A program made the translations under genes and the position numbers. Below, piece by piece: positions 1 to 9,885 of a stretch of DNA of 64,000 nucleotides; the first letter of the stretch is position 1, and each line of letters starts with the position of its first letter. The stretch is from positions 1 through 64,000 of the forward strand of contig NZ_ASWI01000004.1 in assembly GCF_000407565.1 (NCBI RefSeq), in the 5' to 3' direction. Origin of the DNA: Enterococcus cecorum DSM 20682 = ATCC 43198 (GTDB lineage: Bacteria; Bacillota; Bacilli; Lactobacillales; Enterococcaceae). The notes beneath the pieces are model-generated. The model was given only the letters and a program-made list of their open reading frames with translations, was not told the DNA's origin and searched no databases.

Positions 1-168
1 TTCAGCTTAGGCACAATCAAAAAACCGTAGGAACTACGGGGATAGCTTGGTAAATAAGAGAAACCGCTGTTAGTGAAGAAATAAGCTATCAAGTATGCTC
101 TATTCCCAAGAAGCTCCCACTTCAAGCGTTAAGAACCGTTAGGTTTAGCTAAGTGGTGAGTAGTTCAC
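1..168 (+). mobile_element. Right end of an IS200/IS605-type element (copy 1, partial)
   Basis: Positions 1-168 closely match the minus-strand right end of the complete IS605-type element at 29259-31097. Shared parts are the last tnpB codons (GCT TAG at 5-10), the hairpin CCGTAG-GAA-CTACGG just after, and the end ...GTGAGTAGTTCAC. The two copies diverge after base 168, which places the element boundary there. The rest of this copy lies left of the window. A few substitutions around 113-125 separate the two copies, so this is an independent, slightly diverged insertion. Confidence 0.85.
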
Positions 169-188
169 GCTAAATGGTTGTAAAACAG
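1..188 (+). ncRNA. Predicted 3' part of a TnpB omega RNA with guide 169-188
   Basis: In IS200/IS605 elements the TnpB guide RNA is made from the 3' end of tnpB plus the right end, and the bases just outside the element act as guide. The hairpin near 30-45, further pairable segments and the sharp element end at 168 fit this, giving a guide starting GCTAAATGGTTG. This rests on family knowledge and on comparison of the two copies; expression is not shown. Confidence 0.45.
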
Positions 189-200
189 CCTTAGATGGGC

Positions 201-253
201 AAAAAAAGACCATAGCTCTATTCAGCTGGAATCTTAATTGAATAGAACTATGG
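201..253 (-). terminator. Terminator of the mevalonate operon
   Basis: CCATAG-C-TCTATTCA (210-) pairs with TGAATAGA-A-CTATGG (-253). Read on the minus strand this stem is followed by a run of seven T, 25 bases after the fni stop codon. Confidence 0.85.
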
Positions 254-277
254 GATGTTGCTTATACAGTAACCTCA

Positions 278-1318
278 TTAATGAATACTATAATGTGAAA
301 GGTCTATTTGTCGTGCTTCACACCAGTTTTTAGGGATACCGGTCAAGAAAATCGGTACTTTTTTTAATTCTTTTGTAGAAGTCTTGCCGGTCATGGTATA
401 AAGCATGACTAATTCACGCTTCCATTGATAAATCAGTTCAATGGTTTCATCCAGTCCATCCGTTAACAGCGAATTTAATATCGTACCAGAGATGCCGACT
501 GCTTTAGCGCCTAAACATAAGCACTTAAAGATATCATAAGCATTGCGAATCCCACCTGAGGCTACAATTTCAAAAATACGTTTCATTTCATATGCTTCAA
601 GTAAGGAAATAACCGTAGACTGACCGTAGTGATCAAGATAAGAAAGTTCGCGTTTTTTTCGACGCGCGTTTTCGATTTTTGTAAAGCTTGTCCCACCATT
701 ACCACCGACATCAATAATTTTTACACCAAGGTCCAAAATTTGATGCATCGTTTCTCGTGTCATACCAAATCCTACTTCTTTAACAATGACAGGGACATCC
801 ACTTCTTTGACAATTTGTTCAATATTGGTTAACCAACTAGTAAAATCGCGGTCTCCTTCTGGCATCACGAGTTCTTGCGGCGCGTTGACGTGGATTTGTA
901 GCCCATCCGCTTCGAGCATATCTACGGCTCTTTTGGCATCTTCTACATTATTTCCAGCCCCAATATTGGCTAAAATCAGGCCGTTGGGGTTTTCTTTACG
1001 TACGATACTAAAAGAATCTATTAATGAAGGATCTTTTAAGGCTGCTGTGACCGAACCAGTGGCAAGCATTAAATCTGTTTCACGTGCAATAATGGCTAAT
1101 TTTTGATTGATCTCTTTGGTTTTTTCGCTACCACCAGTCATTGCATTGATAAAAAATGGGGTAGCAAGTTTTTTACCCATGAGTTCAGAACGAATGGAGA
1201 CGTCTGCCACACGACATTCAGGAAAAGAATGGTGGATAATTCGTATGGCATCAAAATCATTTTTACGTTCATCGTGAAAGGCTTTAGCAAGTGAAATGTG
1301 TTCGTCTTTACGATTCAT
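278..1318 (-). CDS. fni: Type 2 isopentenyl-diphosphate delta-isomerase
   Basis: FMN- and NAD(P)H-dependent isomerase that interconverts isopentenyl and dimethylallyl diphosphate, the last step of the mevalonate operon's pathway, in the cytoplasm. It has the N-terminal RKDEHI, the HVNAPQE segment, and the glycine-rich GGNGGTSF and SGGIRN stretches typical of the FMN-binding TIM barrel. I take ATG 1318 (MNRKDEHIS) rather than the upstream ATG at 1342 because AGGAGG lies directly before it. It overlaps the end of mvaK2 by 11 bases, so translation is probably coupled. Length (346 residues) is normal for the family. Confidence 0.95.
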   Translation of the reverse strand: MNRKDEHISLAKAFHDERKNDFDAIRIIHHSFPECRVADVSIRSELMGKKLATPFFINAMTGGSEKTKEINQKLAIIARETDLMLATGSVTAALKDPSLIDSFSIVRKENPNGLILANIGAGNNVEDAKRAVDMLEADGLQIHVNAPQELVMPEGDRDFTSWLTNIEQIVKEVDVPVIVKEVGFGMTRETMHQILDLGVKIIDVGGNGGTSFTKIENARRKKRELSYLDHYGQSTVISLLEAYEMKRIFEIVASGGIRNAYDIFKCLCLGAKAVGISGTILNSLLTDGLDETIELIYQWKRELVMLYTMTGKTSTKELKKVPIFLTGIPKNWCEARQIDLSHYSIH

Positions 1319-2396
1319 TTTTTTCCTCCTTGGTATATACATGTAGTGGCAATGGAGTGATTTCAGCTTTTTCCCATGCGCTCATCAAAGGTAAAATTCC
1401 TGTCTTTTGGTCCACAATGACAATCCCGCAATCACCACCACCGGCACCAGAGGATTTACTAGCGCCTCCATAGTTTTCAGCTAAATCACAAAGTAACTTT
1501 AGGGCAGGTGTTTCAATTAATACACCGGTCATTGCAGATAGTTCATTTAATAATTGGCGGTTTTTTGAAATCATTTCTTTAATCAAAGTAACATTTTGTG
1601 TTTCAAAGCCCAAAATCATTTGCTCAACACAGGCTTTACTTGCGACTAAGAATTGTTGATAGACTTGTTCTTTTGCTTTTTTTGACTGATGTACTTGGTC
1701 TACTAAATCTGAGGTAGACGCAGGGCTTCCTGTCCAACCGATTAATAGGCGTAATGCTTTTGGCGCTTTAAGTGGACGAATGCTCAGCCCAGGCCAATCT
1801 TGTTCGACTAATTGAGCTATCGATAAGCGACCAAAGTTTTCAATCACCCATGGATGGTCAAAGGTAGAAAAAGCAATCCAACCACCAAAGCAACTTGCGG
1901 CAATATCCCCACAGGAACCATTTCCTTGAACATCTAAATGAGCTAAGGCAGCTAATTTGAATTGGGTCATTAAATCTAAGCCAAGTTGGTAATATTCATT
2001 TAAAGCTTTCACAGTAGCAACAGTCACTGCGCCACTTGAACCTAAGCCGTATTTGCGACCATTTGAATTATCCAACTCACTGGTTACTTTCATATCATAA
2101 AAACTTAGGTGATGACCTTTTTCTTTCGCATATTTTTCTGTTAAGCGAATGGCAGCTAAAATATAGTGGAAGGGATTTTCGCGATGATCAAGGACTAGTT
2201 CACCTTTTCTTCTAAACCAGCGAATCGGCAAGTCACTATATTGTTCTGATTGGATACTTCCTTTGGTTCCGACTGCTTGATTGATGGTTACGGTAATAAA
2301 TTGGTCTACAGCAACGATAATGGCAGGATGACCGACTTCCACAACGGCATACTCTCCAGCAATATATAGCTTCCCTGGCGCGGATACTTCTATCAT
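1308..2396 (-). CDS. mvaK2: Phosphomevalonate kinase
   Basis: GHMP kinase that phosphorylates 5-phosphomevalonate to the diphosphate. It starts [15 protein letters not shown], has the ATP loop [12 protein letters not shown] near residue 120, and the C-terminal glycine motif [10 protein letters not shown]. Its ATG (2396) overlaps the mvaD stop by four bases (ATGA), as expected for coupled translation. At 362 residues it is full length. The gene order mvaK1-mvaD-mvaK2-fni is the arrangement known from enterococci and streptococci. Confidence 0.95.
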   Translation of the reverse strand: MIEVSAPGKLYIAGEYAVVEVGHPAIIVAVDQFITVTINQAVGTKGSIQSEQYSDLPIRWFRRKGELVLDHRENPFHYILAAIRLTEKYAKEKGHHLSFYDMKVTSELDNSNGRKYGLGSSGAVTVATVKALNEYYQLGLDLMTQFKLAALAHLDVQGNGSCGDIAASCFGGWIAFSTFDHPWVIENFGRLSIAQLVEQDWPGLSIRPLKAPKALRLLIGWTGSPASTSDLVDQVHQSKKAKEQVYQQFLVASKACVEQMILGFETQNVTLIKEMISKNRQLLNELSAMTGVLIETPALKLLCDLAENYGGASKSSGAGGGDCGIVIVDQKTGILPLMSAWEKAEITPLPLHVYTKEEKNES

Positions 2397-3385
2397 TTCG
2401 ACACTTCCATTTCTAAATATTCAATCCCTACTCCGGCGTGGGCAATAATTAATTGTTCGTTACGGAATTGTTTGCTTAATTCAGCAAAAATAGCCGCTTC
2501 ATCTTTTTTTTGGCAAAGGACTTTCACATTAGGACCTGCATCCATTGTAAAATAGCACTCAAGTCCAGATTCTCTAAGATCCCGTACAGCATCCATGGCT
2601 AGCATACTTTCAGCATTCCAATAGGTAAATGGTGGCACTGCAGCTAGTGTACAGGCATGCATCTTTAAGGCATTGGCTTCAGTGATTTGGCCAAGCTTGG
2701 TAAAATCTTTTGCGTAAATAGCTTGTTTGATAGCTTGTAAATCTTTAGGAGCTTCTTGTAACCATACAGGATAAAAGCCTGAAGTTTCAACGGTTGATTT
2801 CATCCCATCACGACTAGAAACTTTCTTTTGTTTTTGATTCACTACGATAAAAATCATAGCTAATTCATCTTCAAATCCGGCTGAGTCAATAGGTGCGGCA
2901 TAGGAACTATCATCGTCATAGCCTTTTTCCCATTCCACAAAGCCGCCGTAAACACTGCGACACGCCGAACCTGAGCCTTTGCGTGCTATTTTTGATAGCT
3001 CTTTTTGCGATAAGCCAAGACCTAATGCTTGATTGCAGGCGCCGGCTAAAGCGCATAAGCCACTTGCTGAAGAAGCCAGTCCCGCAGCAGTAGGCACATG
3101 ATTGATGCTTTCGACTTTGGCAAAAGAGGTACAGTTGGCTTTTTGTCTAAATAAATCTAAAAATTTGCTGACTTTTTGAGTAGCTTTTTCATCTTGTAAT
3201 ACGCCATCAAGGGTAAAACGATCTGCTGTTAAAGATTTGTCAAAGCAAACGGACGTCTCTGTGTAAAAAGCATCTAAAGTAAGTGAGAGACTATTATTTT
3301 TAGGAAGAATGATTGTTTCATCTGCTTTTCCCCAATATTTGATGAGGGCAATATTCGTGTGAGCTCTTGCTTTTCCTTTATACAT
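2393..3385 (-). CDS. mvaD: Diphosphomevalonate decarboxylase
   Basis: Decarboxylates mevalonate 5-diphosphate to isopentenyl diphosphate using ATP. Signature ALIKYWGK is at the N-terminus, the phosphate loop GLASSASG near residue 105, and the catalytic-region TMDAGPNVKV near residue 280. It is a 330-residue protein, normal for the family. It overlaps mvaK1 by eight bases and mvaK2 by four, so the whole operon is packed for coupled translation. Confidence 0.96.
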   Translation of the reverse strand: MYKGKARAHTNIALIKYWGKADETIILPKNNSLSLTLDAFYTETSVCFDKSLTADRFTLDGVLQDEKATQKVSKFLDLFRQKANCTSFAKVESINHVPTAAGLASSASGLCALAGACNQALGLGLSQKELSKIARKGSGSACRSVYGGFVEWEKGYDDDSSYAAPIDSAGFEDELAMIFIVVNQKQKKVSSRDGMKSTVETSGFYPVWLQEAPKDLQAIKQAIYAKDFTKLGQITEANALKMHACTLAAVPPFTYWNAESMLAMDAVRDLRESGLECYFTMDAGPNVKVLCQKKDEAAIFAELSKQFRNEQLIIAHAGVGIEYLEMEVSK

Positions 3386-4319
3386 TTTGATAAACTCCTA
3401 ATCCTTGTAACCAGGTACGCTTCATACCATAACTGATTAATTTCTCTTGAATAAATCTTGCATTTTGTAAATCTTTGGCTAAAACAATCAAACAACCCCC
3501 GCGACCGCCACCTGTTAATTTAGCCCCTAAAGCATGATGATTTAAAGCTAATTCAACTGCTTGGTCTAGGGTGTGATTGCTGACAGTGAGTTTTTGTAAG
3601 AGGCGATGGCTAGCGGTCATGATTTGTCCGAGTTTTTCCGCTTGATTTTCGACAATAGCAGTTTTGGCTTCTAGGGTTAAATCACCGAGTTGATCGATAA
3701 TATGACGAATACTAGCACCTTTTTGCTGCACTAAATTTGCGACATCCTTCACAGCTTGTCTTGTTTGTCCTTTAATTCCAGTATCTGCAACTAAAAGATA
3801 GGCATCAACATTGAGTTGGAAGGTCTCAAATGGTTGGCTTTTCTCAAATAGGATAGGCTGTGTGCCACTTGTTGCCACTGCGTCAATGCCACTTGGATTA
3901 TCGTGGGCAATTTGTTCTGAGTAATCGACATATTTTAGCAATTTTTTTTCATCTAGTGGTAAAGCTTGCCAATCGAAAATTGCACGAATGATACTGACGG
4001 CCACCGCTGCTGAAGATCCCATGCCACGTTCTGCTGGGATGGTGCTCTTGATGTTCAAACAAAAATTAGGCAGTTCTAAATCTTTTTTTAGCACTTCTAT
4101 TAACGAGACGAGATTATGCATACTTGTGACTTGCTTCATCTCATCTAGCGTTCCATTAAAATATTTTGATTGGATATGTACAGTGGGATTTGCTTGAACC
4201 AAGGTATGAATACCAACGCCAGCAAACGGGAAGGCGATGGCTTTTTTTCCGTAAACAACTGAGTGTTCACCAATTAAGATAATTTTTCCTGTGGCATGAC
4301 CATTTCCTATTTTTTTCAT
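3378..4319 (-). CDS. mvaK1: Mevalonate kinase
   Basis: First gene of the mevalonate operon; GHMP kinase phosphorylating mevalonate. The N-terminus GHATGKIILIGEHSVVYG, the ATP loop ERGMGSSAAVAVS and the C-terminal KLTGGGRGGCLI are all present. ATG 4319 is chosen because GCGAGG sits just upstream; a TTG at 4340 would give seven extra residues with no ribosome site. Length is 313 residues. Confidence 0.95.
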   Translation of the reverse strand: MKKIGNGHATGKIILIGEHSVVYGKKAIAFPFAGVGIHTLVQANPTVHIQSKYFNGTLDEMKQVTSMHNLVSLIEVLKKDLELPNFCLNIKSTIPAERGMGSSAAVAVSIIRAIFDWQALPLDEKKLLKYVDYSEQIAHDNPSGIDAVATSGTQPILFEKSQPFETFQLNVDAYLLVADTGIKGQTRQAVKDVANLVQQKGASIRHIIDQLGDLTLEAKTAIVENQAEKLGQIMTASHRLLQKLTVSNHTLDQAVELALNHHALGAKLTGGGRGGCLIVLAKDLQNARFIQEKLISYGMKRTWLQGLGVYQNV

Positions 4320-4372
4320 TGAATCCTCGCAATCTGACAAAACTTCTATTTACAAAAAAAGGTTCCTTGCAT

Positions 4373-4401
4373 ATTATAAGAAAAAAGTTGCAAAGTTTAA
4401 A
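4373..4401 (-). promoter_or_regulatory. Probable promoter of the mevalonate operon
   Basis: On the minus strand a perfect TATAAT (4378-4373) lies about 55 bases before mvaK1. A weak -35 (TTTAAA, 4401-4396) is 17 bases upstream. The -10 is convincing, the -35 is not. Confidence 0.55.
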
Positions 4402-4515
4402 CTAATTTGTTAGATTTTTTGTGTAAAAGTCATTCTTTAGTATTTTCTTAATGATTGTCTAACTAGAGAATGTGGGGAGAGGAAATAAAAATTTTTAAAA
4501 AAGCGAGGGGAAATA

Positions 4516-5259
4516 GTGATTATTGTATCAGGGGTCTACTCATCAGGTAAGACAACATTAGCCAAAAATTTAGCCAAGTATTTTCATAGTAAAGCGCATA
4601 TTGTAGAGTCGCGTCAAACGGATAACCCACTTTATGACAAAGCAAAGGGGACTATTTCTTGCAGCTACGATGAAGACTTCTTAATGGAACGGATGAAACA
4701 AATAGGTGAGGCGATAACCGAGCCATATACCGTATTTGATCGTTCTGTATATGAAGATGTTTTGCGGATGAAAATTAGCGCTGATTTAGGATTTTTAGAC
4801 CAGGAAGAAGCAGAAGATTATTTTGCACGGATCAATAAACGATTAAGTGAAATTCCACTCGATCGTTCAAATGAGGCTTCACAAATTTTCCTTTTCCTTG
4901 ATTTACCGTTTCATGATATGATCGATCGCATTTATCAAGTACCAAAAGTCAAAGAATATATTATGACTCATCCATTTTTATATGAATATTATCAAGAAGC
5001 TCATTTACGCTATCGAGAATGGTTTGAGAATTATCATTATTCTGAAAAGTTACGCATTAATGCACTGGATTATGATTTTAACAATATGGATGATGTAGCA
5101 AAGGTTGCCAAACAGATTGAAGAAATTTATCAAAATCCAAAATTTGAAATTACTTATGATGCGATTGTTGATAATATGAGACAGAGTTTGGTCAATAATA
5201 ATAGTATTCAGTCTAACAGTAGGCATTTTTACGTCACACAACGAGAAATGCCTACTTGA
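4516..5259 (+). CDS. Deoxynucleoside kinase (dGK/dAK family)
   Basis: Salvage kinase phosphorylating deoxynucleosides. The P-loop GVYSSGKT is at residues 6-13, the FDRSVYEDV motif (the DRS of the family) follows near residue 75, and helical LDLPFHDMIDRI lies in the second half. The start is GTG 4516 with AGGGG seven bases upstream; the first ATG would cut into the P-loop strand. At 247 residues it is somewhat longer than the usual ~210-220, with a polar tail of about 30 residues. It is divergent from the mevalonate operon. Which deoxynucleoside it prefers cannot be told. Confidence 0.85.
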   Translation: MIIVSGVYSSGKTTLAKNLAKYFHSKAHIVESRQTDNPLYDKAKGTISCSYDEDFLMERMKQIGEAITEPYTVFDRSVYEDVLRMKISADLGFLDQEEAEDYFARINKRLSEIPLDRSNEASQIFLFLDLPFHDMIDRIYQVPKVKEYIMTHPFLYEYYQEAHLRYREWFENYHYSEKLRINALDYDFNNMDDVAKVAKQIEEIYQNPKFEITYDAIVDNMRQSLVNNNSIQSNSRHFYVTQREMPT

Positions 5260-5332
5260 TTAATGAAATGGAAGAACAGTAAGCAAAGAAGCAAGGTTAG
5301 ATAAAATTTTTTGAGTTTTTTGCTGAAAATCC

Positions 5333-5361
5333 TTGACTTCATTTTCAAAATGCGATATGAT
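5333..5361 (+). promoter_or_regulatory. Promoter of infC-rpmI-rplT
   Basis: TTGACT (5333-5338), 17-base spacer, TATGAT (5356-5361). This is close to the vegetative consensus and drives the leader and the ribosomal operon. Confidence 0.85.
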
Positions 5362-5367
5362 TCAATA

Positions 5368-5530
5368 GTTAAGAAAAGAAAGTAGAGGCACGCGCTTCTC
5401 GCCTTGGTGATATTCTTGCCGGGCTGATAGGTTGAAAAGTTTTTTAGAAGGACTTTTTACTTTTAGCGCGGGTTCAGTATGGACTCGTTTTTTTGTGTCT
5501 ACTTTCATTCTGGCAAATAAACCTGGAGGT
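5368..5530 (+). promoter_or_regulatory. L20-type autoregulatory leader
   Basis: The 5' untranslated region of about 165 bases holds a long-range perfect nine-base pairing, GAAAGTAGA (5378-5386) with TCTACTTTC (5498-5506). This closes a structured domain and is followed by the ribosome site of infC. In Firmicutes this position carries the L20 leader, where free ribosomal protein L20 represses the operon. The T-rich stretch at 5488-5494 inside the domain may serve as a conditional terminator. Assigned by position and pairing; a covariance-model search was not possible. Confidence 0.7.
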
Positions 5531-5532
5531 GA

Positions 5533-6054
5533 ATGACCATAGCAAAGGATATGATGGTAAACGACGGCATTCGTGCACGTGAATTACGTTTAATTGATCA
5601 AGACGGAGAACAATTAGGGGTTAAGAGTAAAGCAGAAGCACTGAAGATTGCTGAACAAACCAATCTTGACGTAGTACTAGTGGCACCAAATGCAAAACCA
5701 CCTGTTGCTCGCATTATGGATTACGGGAAATTCCGTTTTGAACAACAAAAGAAAGAACGCGAAGCCCGTAAGAAACAAAAAGTGATCAATGTGAAAGAGG
5801 TTCGTTTAAGTCCAACGATTGATTTAAATGACTTCAATACAAAATTGCGTAATGCACGTAAGTTCCTAGAAAAAGGGGACAAGGTTAAAGCGTCAATTCG
5901 TTTTAAAGGCCGTGCCATTACTCACAAAGAAATTGGTCAGAAGGTTTTGGATCGCTTGGCTGAAGAAACAAAAGATATTGCTAGTGTGGAACAACAAGCG
6001 AAAATGGATGGTCGTAGCATGTTCTTAGTGCTTGCACCTAAAAACGAAAAATAA
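5533..6054 (+). CDS. infC: Translation initiation factor IF-3
   Basis: Binds the 30S subunit, prevents premature 50S joining and checks the start codon. It has the N-terminal [14 protein letters not shown], the linker rich in lysine and glutamate, and the C-terminal [11 protein letters not shown] fold. ATG 5533 gives 173 residues, but GGAGG ends only three bases before it. An ATA at 5539 lies nine bases after GGAGG, the better spacing. infC often uses a rare start codon (AUU in E. coli) so that IF-3 can limit its own synthesis, so the true start may be ATA 5539. Confidence 0.96.
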   Translation: MTIAKDMMVNDGIRARELRLIDQDGEQLGVKSKAEALKIAEQTNLDVVLVAPNAKPPVARIMDYGKFRFEQQKKEREARKKQKVINVKEVRLSPTIDLNDFNTKLRNARKFLEKGDKVKASIRFKGRAITHKEIGQKVLDRLAEETKDIASVEQQAKMDGRSMFLVLAPKNEK

Positions 6055-6118
6055 TTCATCTTTGGTCTACAAAATGTAGATAGTCAGATTGGAAAGATTT
6101 TTGAGGAGGAAATTAGTT

Positions 6119-6319
6119 ATGCCTAAACAAAAAACACACCGCGGATTAGCAAAACGTGTAAAACGCACTGGTAAAGGCGGATTAAAGAGATTCCGTGCAT
6201 TCACAAGCCACCGTTTCCACGGTAAAACTAAAAAACAACGCCGTCAATTACGTAAGGCTAGCATGGTGCATAAAAGCGATTACAAACGTATTCGTCAACA
6301 ATTATCACAAATGCGTTAA
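6119..6319 (+). CDS. rpmI: Ribosomal protein bL35
   Basis: Small basic 50S protein of 66 residues starting MPKQKTHRG, with the lysine- and arginine-rich body usual for L35. ATG 6119 follows GAGGAGGA at a good distance; an in-frame upstream ATG (6089) has no ribosome site. It sits between infC and rplT, the standard order. Confidence 0.97.
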   Translation: MPKQKTHRGLAKRVKRTGKGGLKRFRAFTSHRFHGKTKKQRRQLRKASMVHKSDYKRIRQQLSQMR

Positions 6320-6366
6320 TCAACTCGTAAATAAATTTCAAGGATATATATTAGGAGGAATTAAAC

Positions 6367-6726
6367 ATGGCACGTGTTAAAGGTGGAACAGTCACTCGTA
6401 AACGCCGTAAAAGAATGCTAAAATTAGCTAAAGGATATTACGGTTCAAAACATACATTATTCAAAACAGCTAAAGAACAAGTAATGAATTCATACAACTA
6501 CGCATATCGCGATCGTCGTCAGAAAAAACGCGATTTCCGTAAATTATGGATTGCACGTATCAACGCTGCAGCTCGTATGAATGGATTAAGCTATTCTAAA
6601 TTAATGCATGGCTTAAAAGTGGCTGGTATCGAAATCAACCGCAAAATGTTAGCTGACCTTGCTGTAACTGACGCTGCTGCATTTACTGCACTAGCGGAAG
6701 AAGCAAAAAAAGCCTTAGCTAAATAA
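6367..6726 (+). CDS. rplT: Ribosomal protein bL20
   Basis: 50S assembly protein of 119 residues, starting [16 protein letters not shown] with a long basic N-terminal helix and the compact C-terminal domain that also binds the leader RNA in Firmicutes. It has a strong TTAGGAGG site and is the last gene of the operon, followed by a clear terminator. Confidence 0.97.
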   Translation: MARVKGGTVTRKRRKRMLKLAKGYYGSKHTLFKTAKEQVMNSYNYAYRDRRQKKRDFRKLWIARINAAARMNGLSYSKLMHGLKVAGIEINRKMLADLAVTDAAAFTALAEEAKKALAK

Positions 6727-6745
6727 TTTTATTTAATCATACGAA

Positions 6746-6777
6746 AGGCACTCTAAAGTTTTAGGGTGTCTTTTTTT
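6746..6777 (+). terminator. Terminator after rplT
   Basis: CACTCTAA pairs with TTAGGGTG (one T-G pair) and is followed by seven T. Confidence 0.9.
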
Positions 6778-6933
6778 CATAAGGTCGGAAAGTATCTTGT
6801 AAAGTCTCGGATGTCATAATGTCTAGCTATGCCTTTTTGATGATTGTATCAAAAATGTAGGCAGAAAAATTGCGAATGATTACGTGTTTCGCTATGATAA
6901 TTTGGTAATAAAATGTGTGAAAGGATGTTAAAA

Positions 6934-7299
6934 ATGCTTATCTTGTTTAAAGTATTAGTGGTCTTAGTGGCATTGGAATTTTTGTATATTATGTATTTGG
7001 AAACTTTTTCAACAACTTCAGACAAAACAGCACAAACGTTTAAGATGACGGTACAAGAATTGCAAAATAAAAATGTGCAAACCCTATTTAAAAACCAAGG
7101 AATCTATAATGGCTTGATTGCTTTAGGATTGCTTTGTGGCTTATTTTTTGTGCAAAACGGTCTATTATTGGTGCGCTTTTTATTAGTTTACATTATTTTA
7201 GTAGCAGCTTATGGGGCTTATTCAAGCGATAAATCGATTTTGTTAAAACAAGGTGGACTAGCAATTATTGCATTTATAGTGAGTTTATTTTTGAAGTAA
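6934..7299 (+). CDS. DUF1304-like small integral membrane protein
   Basis: A 121-residue protein with about four hydrophobic segments: an N-terminal helix (LVVLVALEFLYIMYLETF), one near residue 65, one near 85 and a C-terminal one. The ELQNKNVQTLFKNQGIYNG segment resembles the DUF1304 family, of unknown function. ATG 6934 is chosen because AAGGA ends seven bases upstream; ATG 6913 lacks a site. It is monocistronic, between the rplT terminator and the argS T-box. Confidence 0.75.
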   Translation: MLILFKVLVVLVALEFLYIMYLETFSTTSDKTAQTFKMTVQELQNKNVQTLFKNQGIYNGLIALGLLCGLFFVQNGLLLVRFLLVYIILVAAYGAYSSDKSILLKQGGLAIIAFIVSLFLK

Positions 7300-7356
7300 G
7301 TGTACCAGTCATTTCTAAACCACATCAGATATTTTCATGAATTTTCATTTTTGGTG

Positions 7357-7385
7357 TGGAAATTTAGATAGAGGTTTGCTATAAT
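7357..7385 (+). promoter_or_regulatory. Promoter of the argS T-box transcript
   Basis: A TATAAT at 7380-7385 is preceded at 17 bases by TGGAAA (7357-7362), a weak -35. Confidence 0.6.
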
Positions 7386-7394
7386 CAAATCGAT

Positions 7395-7622
7395 ATGGAT
7401 ATCTTTAAAGAGAAAGTAAATCTAACTCTGCTTTTAGCGAGTCTGGGAAGGTGGAAGCCAGATAAGTAAGACAGATTGAAACGCGCTTTGATACAAAGAT
7501 ACGGCAGCTACCGTTACAGCAAAAGTGGGTCCTAATAAAGAGGACAAGTAGAGTGGTACCGCGGAATGAAATTCGTCTCTAGTGTTAATGGTTTAGTATA
7601 ATCGTGACACTAGGGCTTTTTT
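7395..7622 (+). promoter_or_regulatory. T-box leader of argS with terminator
   Basis: The conserved T-box sequence GAGTGGTACCGCGGAA lies at 7551-7566, followed by the terminator CTAGTGT (7579-7585) / ACACTAG (7607-7613) and a T run. Upstream bases form the stem I region, with GAAACGCGC near 7477-7485 offering a CGC arginine specifier codon. Uncharged tRNA-Arg would stabilise the antiterminator and allow argS transcription. The T-box element is certain; the exact specifier codon is my inference. Confidence 0.92.
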
Positions 7623-7668
7623 ATTACAGAGTTCTAAAAATATCAGATAAACATTAGGAGGAAAAGAG

Positions 7669-9360
7669 ATGAACAACCAAGCAATTGTCGCAAAAACTTT
7701 GCATCAAGCATTGAGTGAACATTTAACTTATGAACAAATCGAAAATTTATTAGAAAAACCGAAATATGCCGAACATGGAGATGTAGCGTTTCCGGTATTC
7801 TCATTAGCTAAAATTTTCCGTAAAGCACCGCAACAAATCGCTACAGACTTAGTGGCTCAATTAGATACAACAGGCTATGAAAAAGTCGAAGTAGTGGGTG
7901 CTTATCTAAACTTCTTTATGGATAAAGCACAAGTATCTAGTCAGGTCTTACAAGAAGTTTTAACGCAAAAAGCGAATTTCGGTTCACAAAACATCGGTCA
8001 AAACAAACAAGTGCCTATTGATATGTCTTCGCCAAATATTGCTAAACCAATGTCAATGGGTCATTTACGCTCAACGGTGATTGGCAATTCAATTGGTTTC
8101 TTATTAGAAAAAATTGGTTATCAACCCGTTCGTATTAACCACTTAGGAGACTGGGGAACGCAATTCGGTAAATTAATCGTGGCTTACAAACTTTGGGGAA
8201 GTCAAGAAGCCGTGGAAAAAGATCCAATTGCTGAATTATTACGCTTATACGTAGACTTCCACGAAAAAGCAGAAACCCAACCAGAACTAGAAGATGAAGC
8301 ACGTGCCTGGTTTAAAAAACTAGAAGATGGCGATGAAGAAGCTTTAGCATTATGGCAGTGGTTCCGCGATGAATCGTTAAAAGAATTTACCGACATCTAT
8401 GACCTATTAGAAGTGAAGTTTGATTCTTTCAATGGAGAAGCTTTCTACAATGATAAGATGGCTGAAGTTGTAACCATGTTAGAAGAAAAACATCTATTAA
8501 AAGAAGATAAAGGGGCAGAAATTGTCGATTTATCTGCTTATGATTTAAATCCAGCATTAATCCGCAAATCTGATGGTGCGACTTTATATATTACGCGTGA
8601 CTTAGCAGCGGCCTTATATCGCAAACGTACTTATGATTTCGGTCAATCACTTTACGTTGTGGGTAATGAACAAAGCAACCACTTTAAACAATTAAAAGCT
8701 GTATTGAAGGAAATGGGCTTTGACTGGGCAGAGGATATGCATCATGTGCCATTTGGTTTGATTACAAAAGATGGTAAAAAATTGTCTACCCGTAAAGGAA
8801 AAATAATCTTACTAGCTGAAGTCTTGAATGAAGCGATTGAATTAGCCAAAGCGCAAATTGTCGAAAAGAATCCGACATTAGAAAATAAAGAGGAAGTCGC
8901 TCGTCAAGTCGGTGTGGGAGCTGTTGTTTTCCATGATTTGAAAAATGATCGTTTGAATAATTTTGACTTTGCTTTGGAAGAAGTCGTACGTTTTGAAGGG
9001 GAAACGGGTCCTTATGTGCAATATACCCACGCACGTTGCCAAAGCTTGTTAGCTAAAGCTGCCTTTGATGTTGAAAATGTCGGTGATTTGAGCTTAAACG
9101 ACGAAGAATCATGGGAAGTAATCAAATTAATCCAAAGCTATCCAGAAGTCGTATTACAAGCTGCGAATACTTATGAACCATCTGTCATTGCCAAACATGC
9201 GATTAAGTTATCGCAAGCTTTCAATAAATATTATGCACATAGTAAAGTATTAGCCGAAGATGAGCAAAAACAGGCTAGATTAGCACTTGTTTATGCGGTA
9301 AGTGTCTTGTTAAAAGAAGATTTACGCTTGTTAGGTTTACATGCACCAAATCAAATGTAA
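7669..9360 (+). CDS. argS: Arginyl-tRNA synthetase
   Basis: Class I synthetase charging tRNA-Arg. The HIGH-type motif is in [16 protein letters not shown] (around residues 120-135), and the KMSKS position reads KKLSTRKGK near residue 370. It has the N-terminal additional domain and the C-terminal DALR anticodon-binding domain ([20 protein letters not shown]). Length is 563 residues, normal. It follows AGGAGG and the T-box leader, and argR starts 13 bases after its stop. Confidence 0.97.
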   Translation: MNNQAIVAKTLHQALSEHLTYEQIENLLEKPKYAEHGDVAFPVFSLAKIFRKAPQQIATDLVAQLDTTGYEKVEVVGAYLNFFMDKAQVSSQVLQEVLTQKANFGSQNIGQNKQVPIDMSSPNIAKPMSMGHLRSTVIGNSIGFLLEKIGYQPVRINHLGDWGTQFGKLIVAYKLWGSQEAVEKDPIAELLRLYVDFHEKAETQPELEDEARAWFKKLEDGDEEALALWQWFRDESLKEFTDIYDLLEVKFDSFNGEAFYNDKMAEVVTMLEEKHLLKEDKGAEIVDLSAYDLNPALIRKSDGATLYITRDLAAALYRKRTYDFGQSLYVVGNEQSNHFKQLKAVLKEMGFDWAEDMHHVPFGLITKDGKKLSTRKGKIILLAEVLNEAIELAKAQIVEKNPTLENKEEVARQVGVGAVVFHDLKNDRLNNFDFALEEVVRFEGETGPYVQYTHARCQSLLAKAAFDVENVGDLSLNDEESWEVIKLIQSYPEVVLQAANTYEPSVIAKHAIKLSQAFNKYYAHSKVLAEDEQKQARLALVYAVSVLLKEDLRLLGLHAPNQM

Positions 9361-9373
9361 TGAGGAGGTCAAC

Positions 9374-9835
9374 ATGAAAAAAGAACAGCGTCATCAATTA
9401 ATTGTAGATATTTTGACTAACCATGTCATTCGTACGCAAGAAGAGTTGTTACAGTATTTGAAAGAACATGGCGTTACAGCTACTCAGGCGACGATTTCTC
9501 GAGACTTAAATGACTTAAAAGTAATCAAGGCAACTATGGAAAATGGCGAAAAGCAGTTGAAACTCTTTACCGTTGATGAGATGAAAACACAAGAAGACAA
9601 TTTGCATCTTCATCAGTTGGTTGAAGAGATGGTTACTAAAGTGGATCGAGTTCAGTTTATGACAATTATCCATACGCAACCGGATAGTGCACAAATGGTT
9701 AGTGCTTTAGTGGACGATATGGATATCCCAGAAAAAGTCGCTTCTTTGGCAGGATTTGATACAGTAGTCATCATTTCACGTTCGGAAGCAGAAGCGCAAA
9801 AAATCGAAGCAATGTTTAAAGAATATATGGTATAA
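9374..9835 (+). CDS. argR: Arginine repressor (ArgR/AhrC family)
   Basis: Arginine-sensing hexameric transcription factor. N-terminal winged helix (residues 1-70, with EELLQYLKEHGVTATQATISRDL), C-terminal oligomerisation and arginine-binding domain with the GFDTVVIISRSEAEAQ region. ATG 9374 follows GAGGAGGT. Length 153 residues, normal. Being co-transcribed with argS ties arginine-tRNA charging to arginine gene control. Confidence 0.93.
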   Translation: MKKEQRHQLIVDILTNHVIRTQEELLQYLKEHGVTATQATISRDLNDLKVIKATMENGEKQLKLFTVDEMKTQEDNLHLHQLVEEMVTKVDRVQFMTIIHTQPDSAQMVSALVDDMDIPEKVASLAGFDTVVIISRSEAEAQKIEAMFKEYMV

Positions 9836-9837
9836 AA

Positions 9838-9885
9838 AAATACTAGCAAAGTTTTCAGATGAGAATCGCTTTGCTAGTATTTTTG
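9838..9885. terminator. Bidirectional terminator after argR
   Basis: AATACTAGCAAAG pairs with CTTTGCTAGTATT, with A run before and T run after. The following 200 bases to rodA hold a 14-base T run (about 9927-9940) and nothing else I recognise apart from the rodA promoter. Confidence 0.9.

Noticed and set aside
629..1294. Plus-strand ORFs of 60-106 codons inside fni
   Set aside because: They lie opposite a well-conserved gene, have no ribosome sites and no recognisable protein sequence.
2893..4197. Plus-strand ORFs opposite mvaD and mvaK1
   Set aside because: Antisense shadows of overlapping operon genes; no start signals.
6779..6830. Possible degenerate copy of repeat unit B (AAGGTCG...AATGTCTAGCT)
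   Set aside because: Only two short blocks match; could be chance, so not listed as a repeat.
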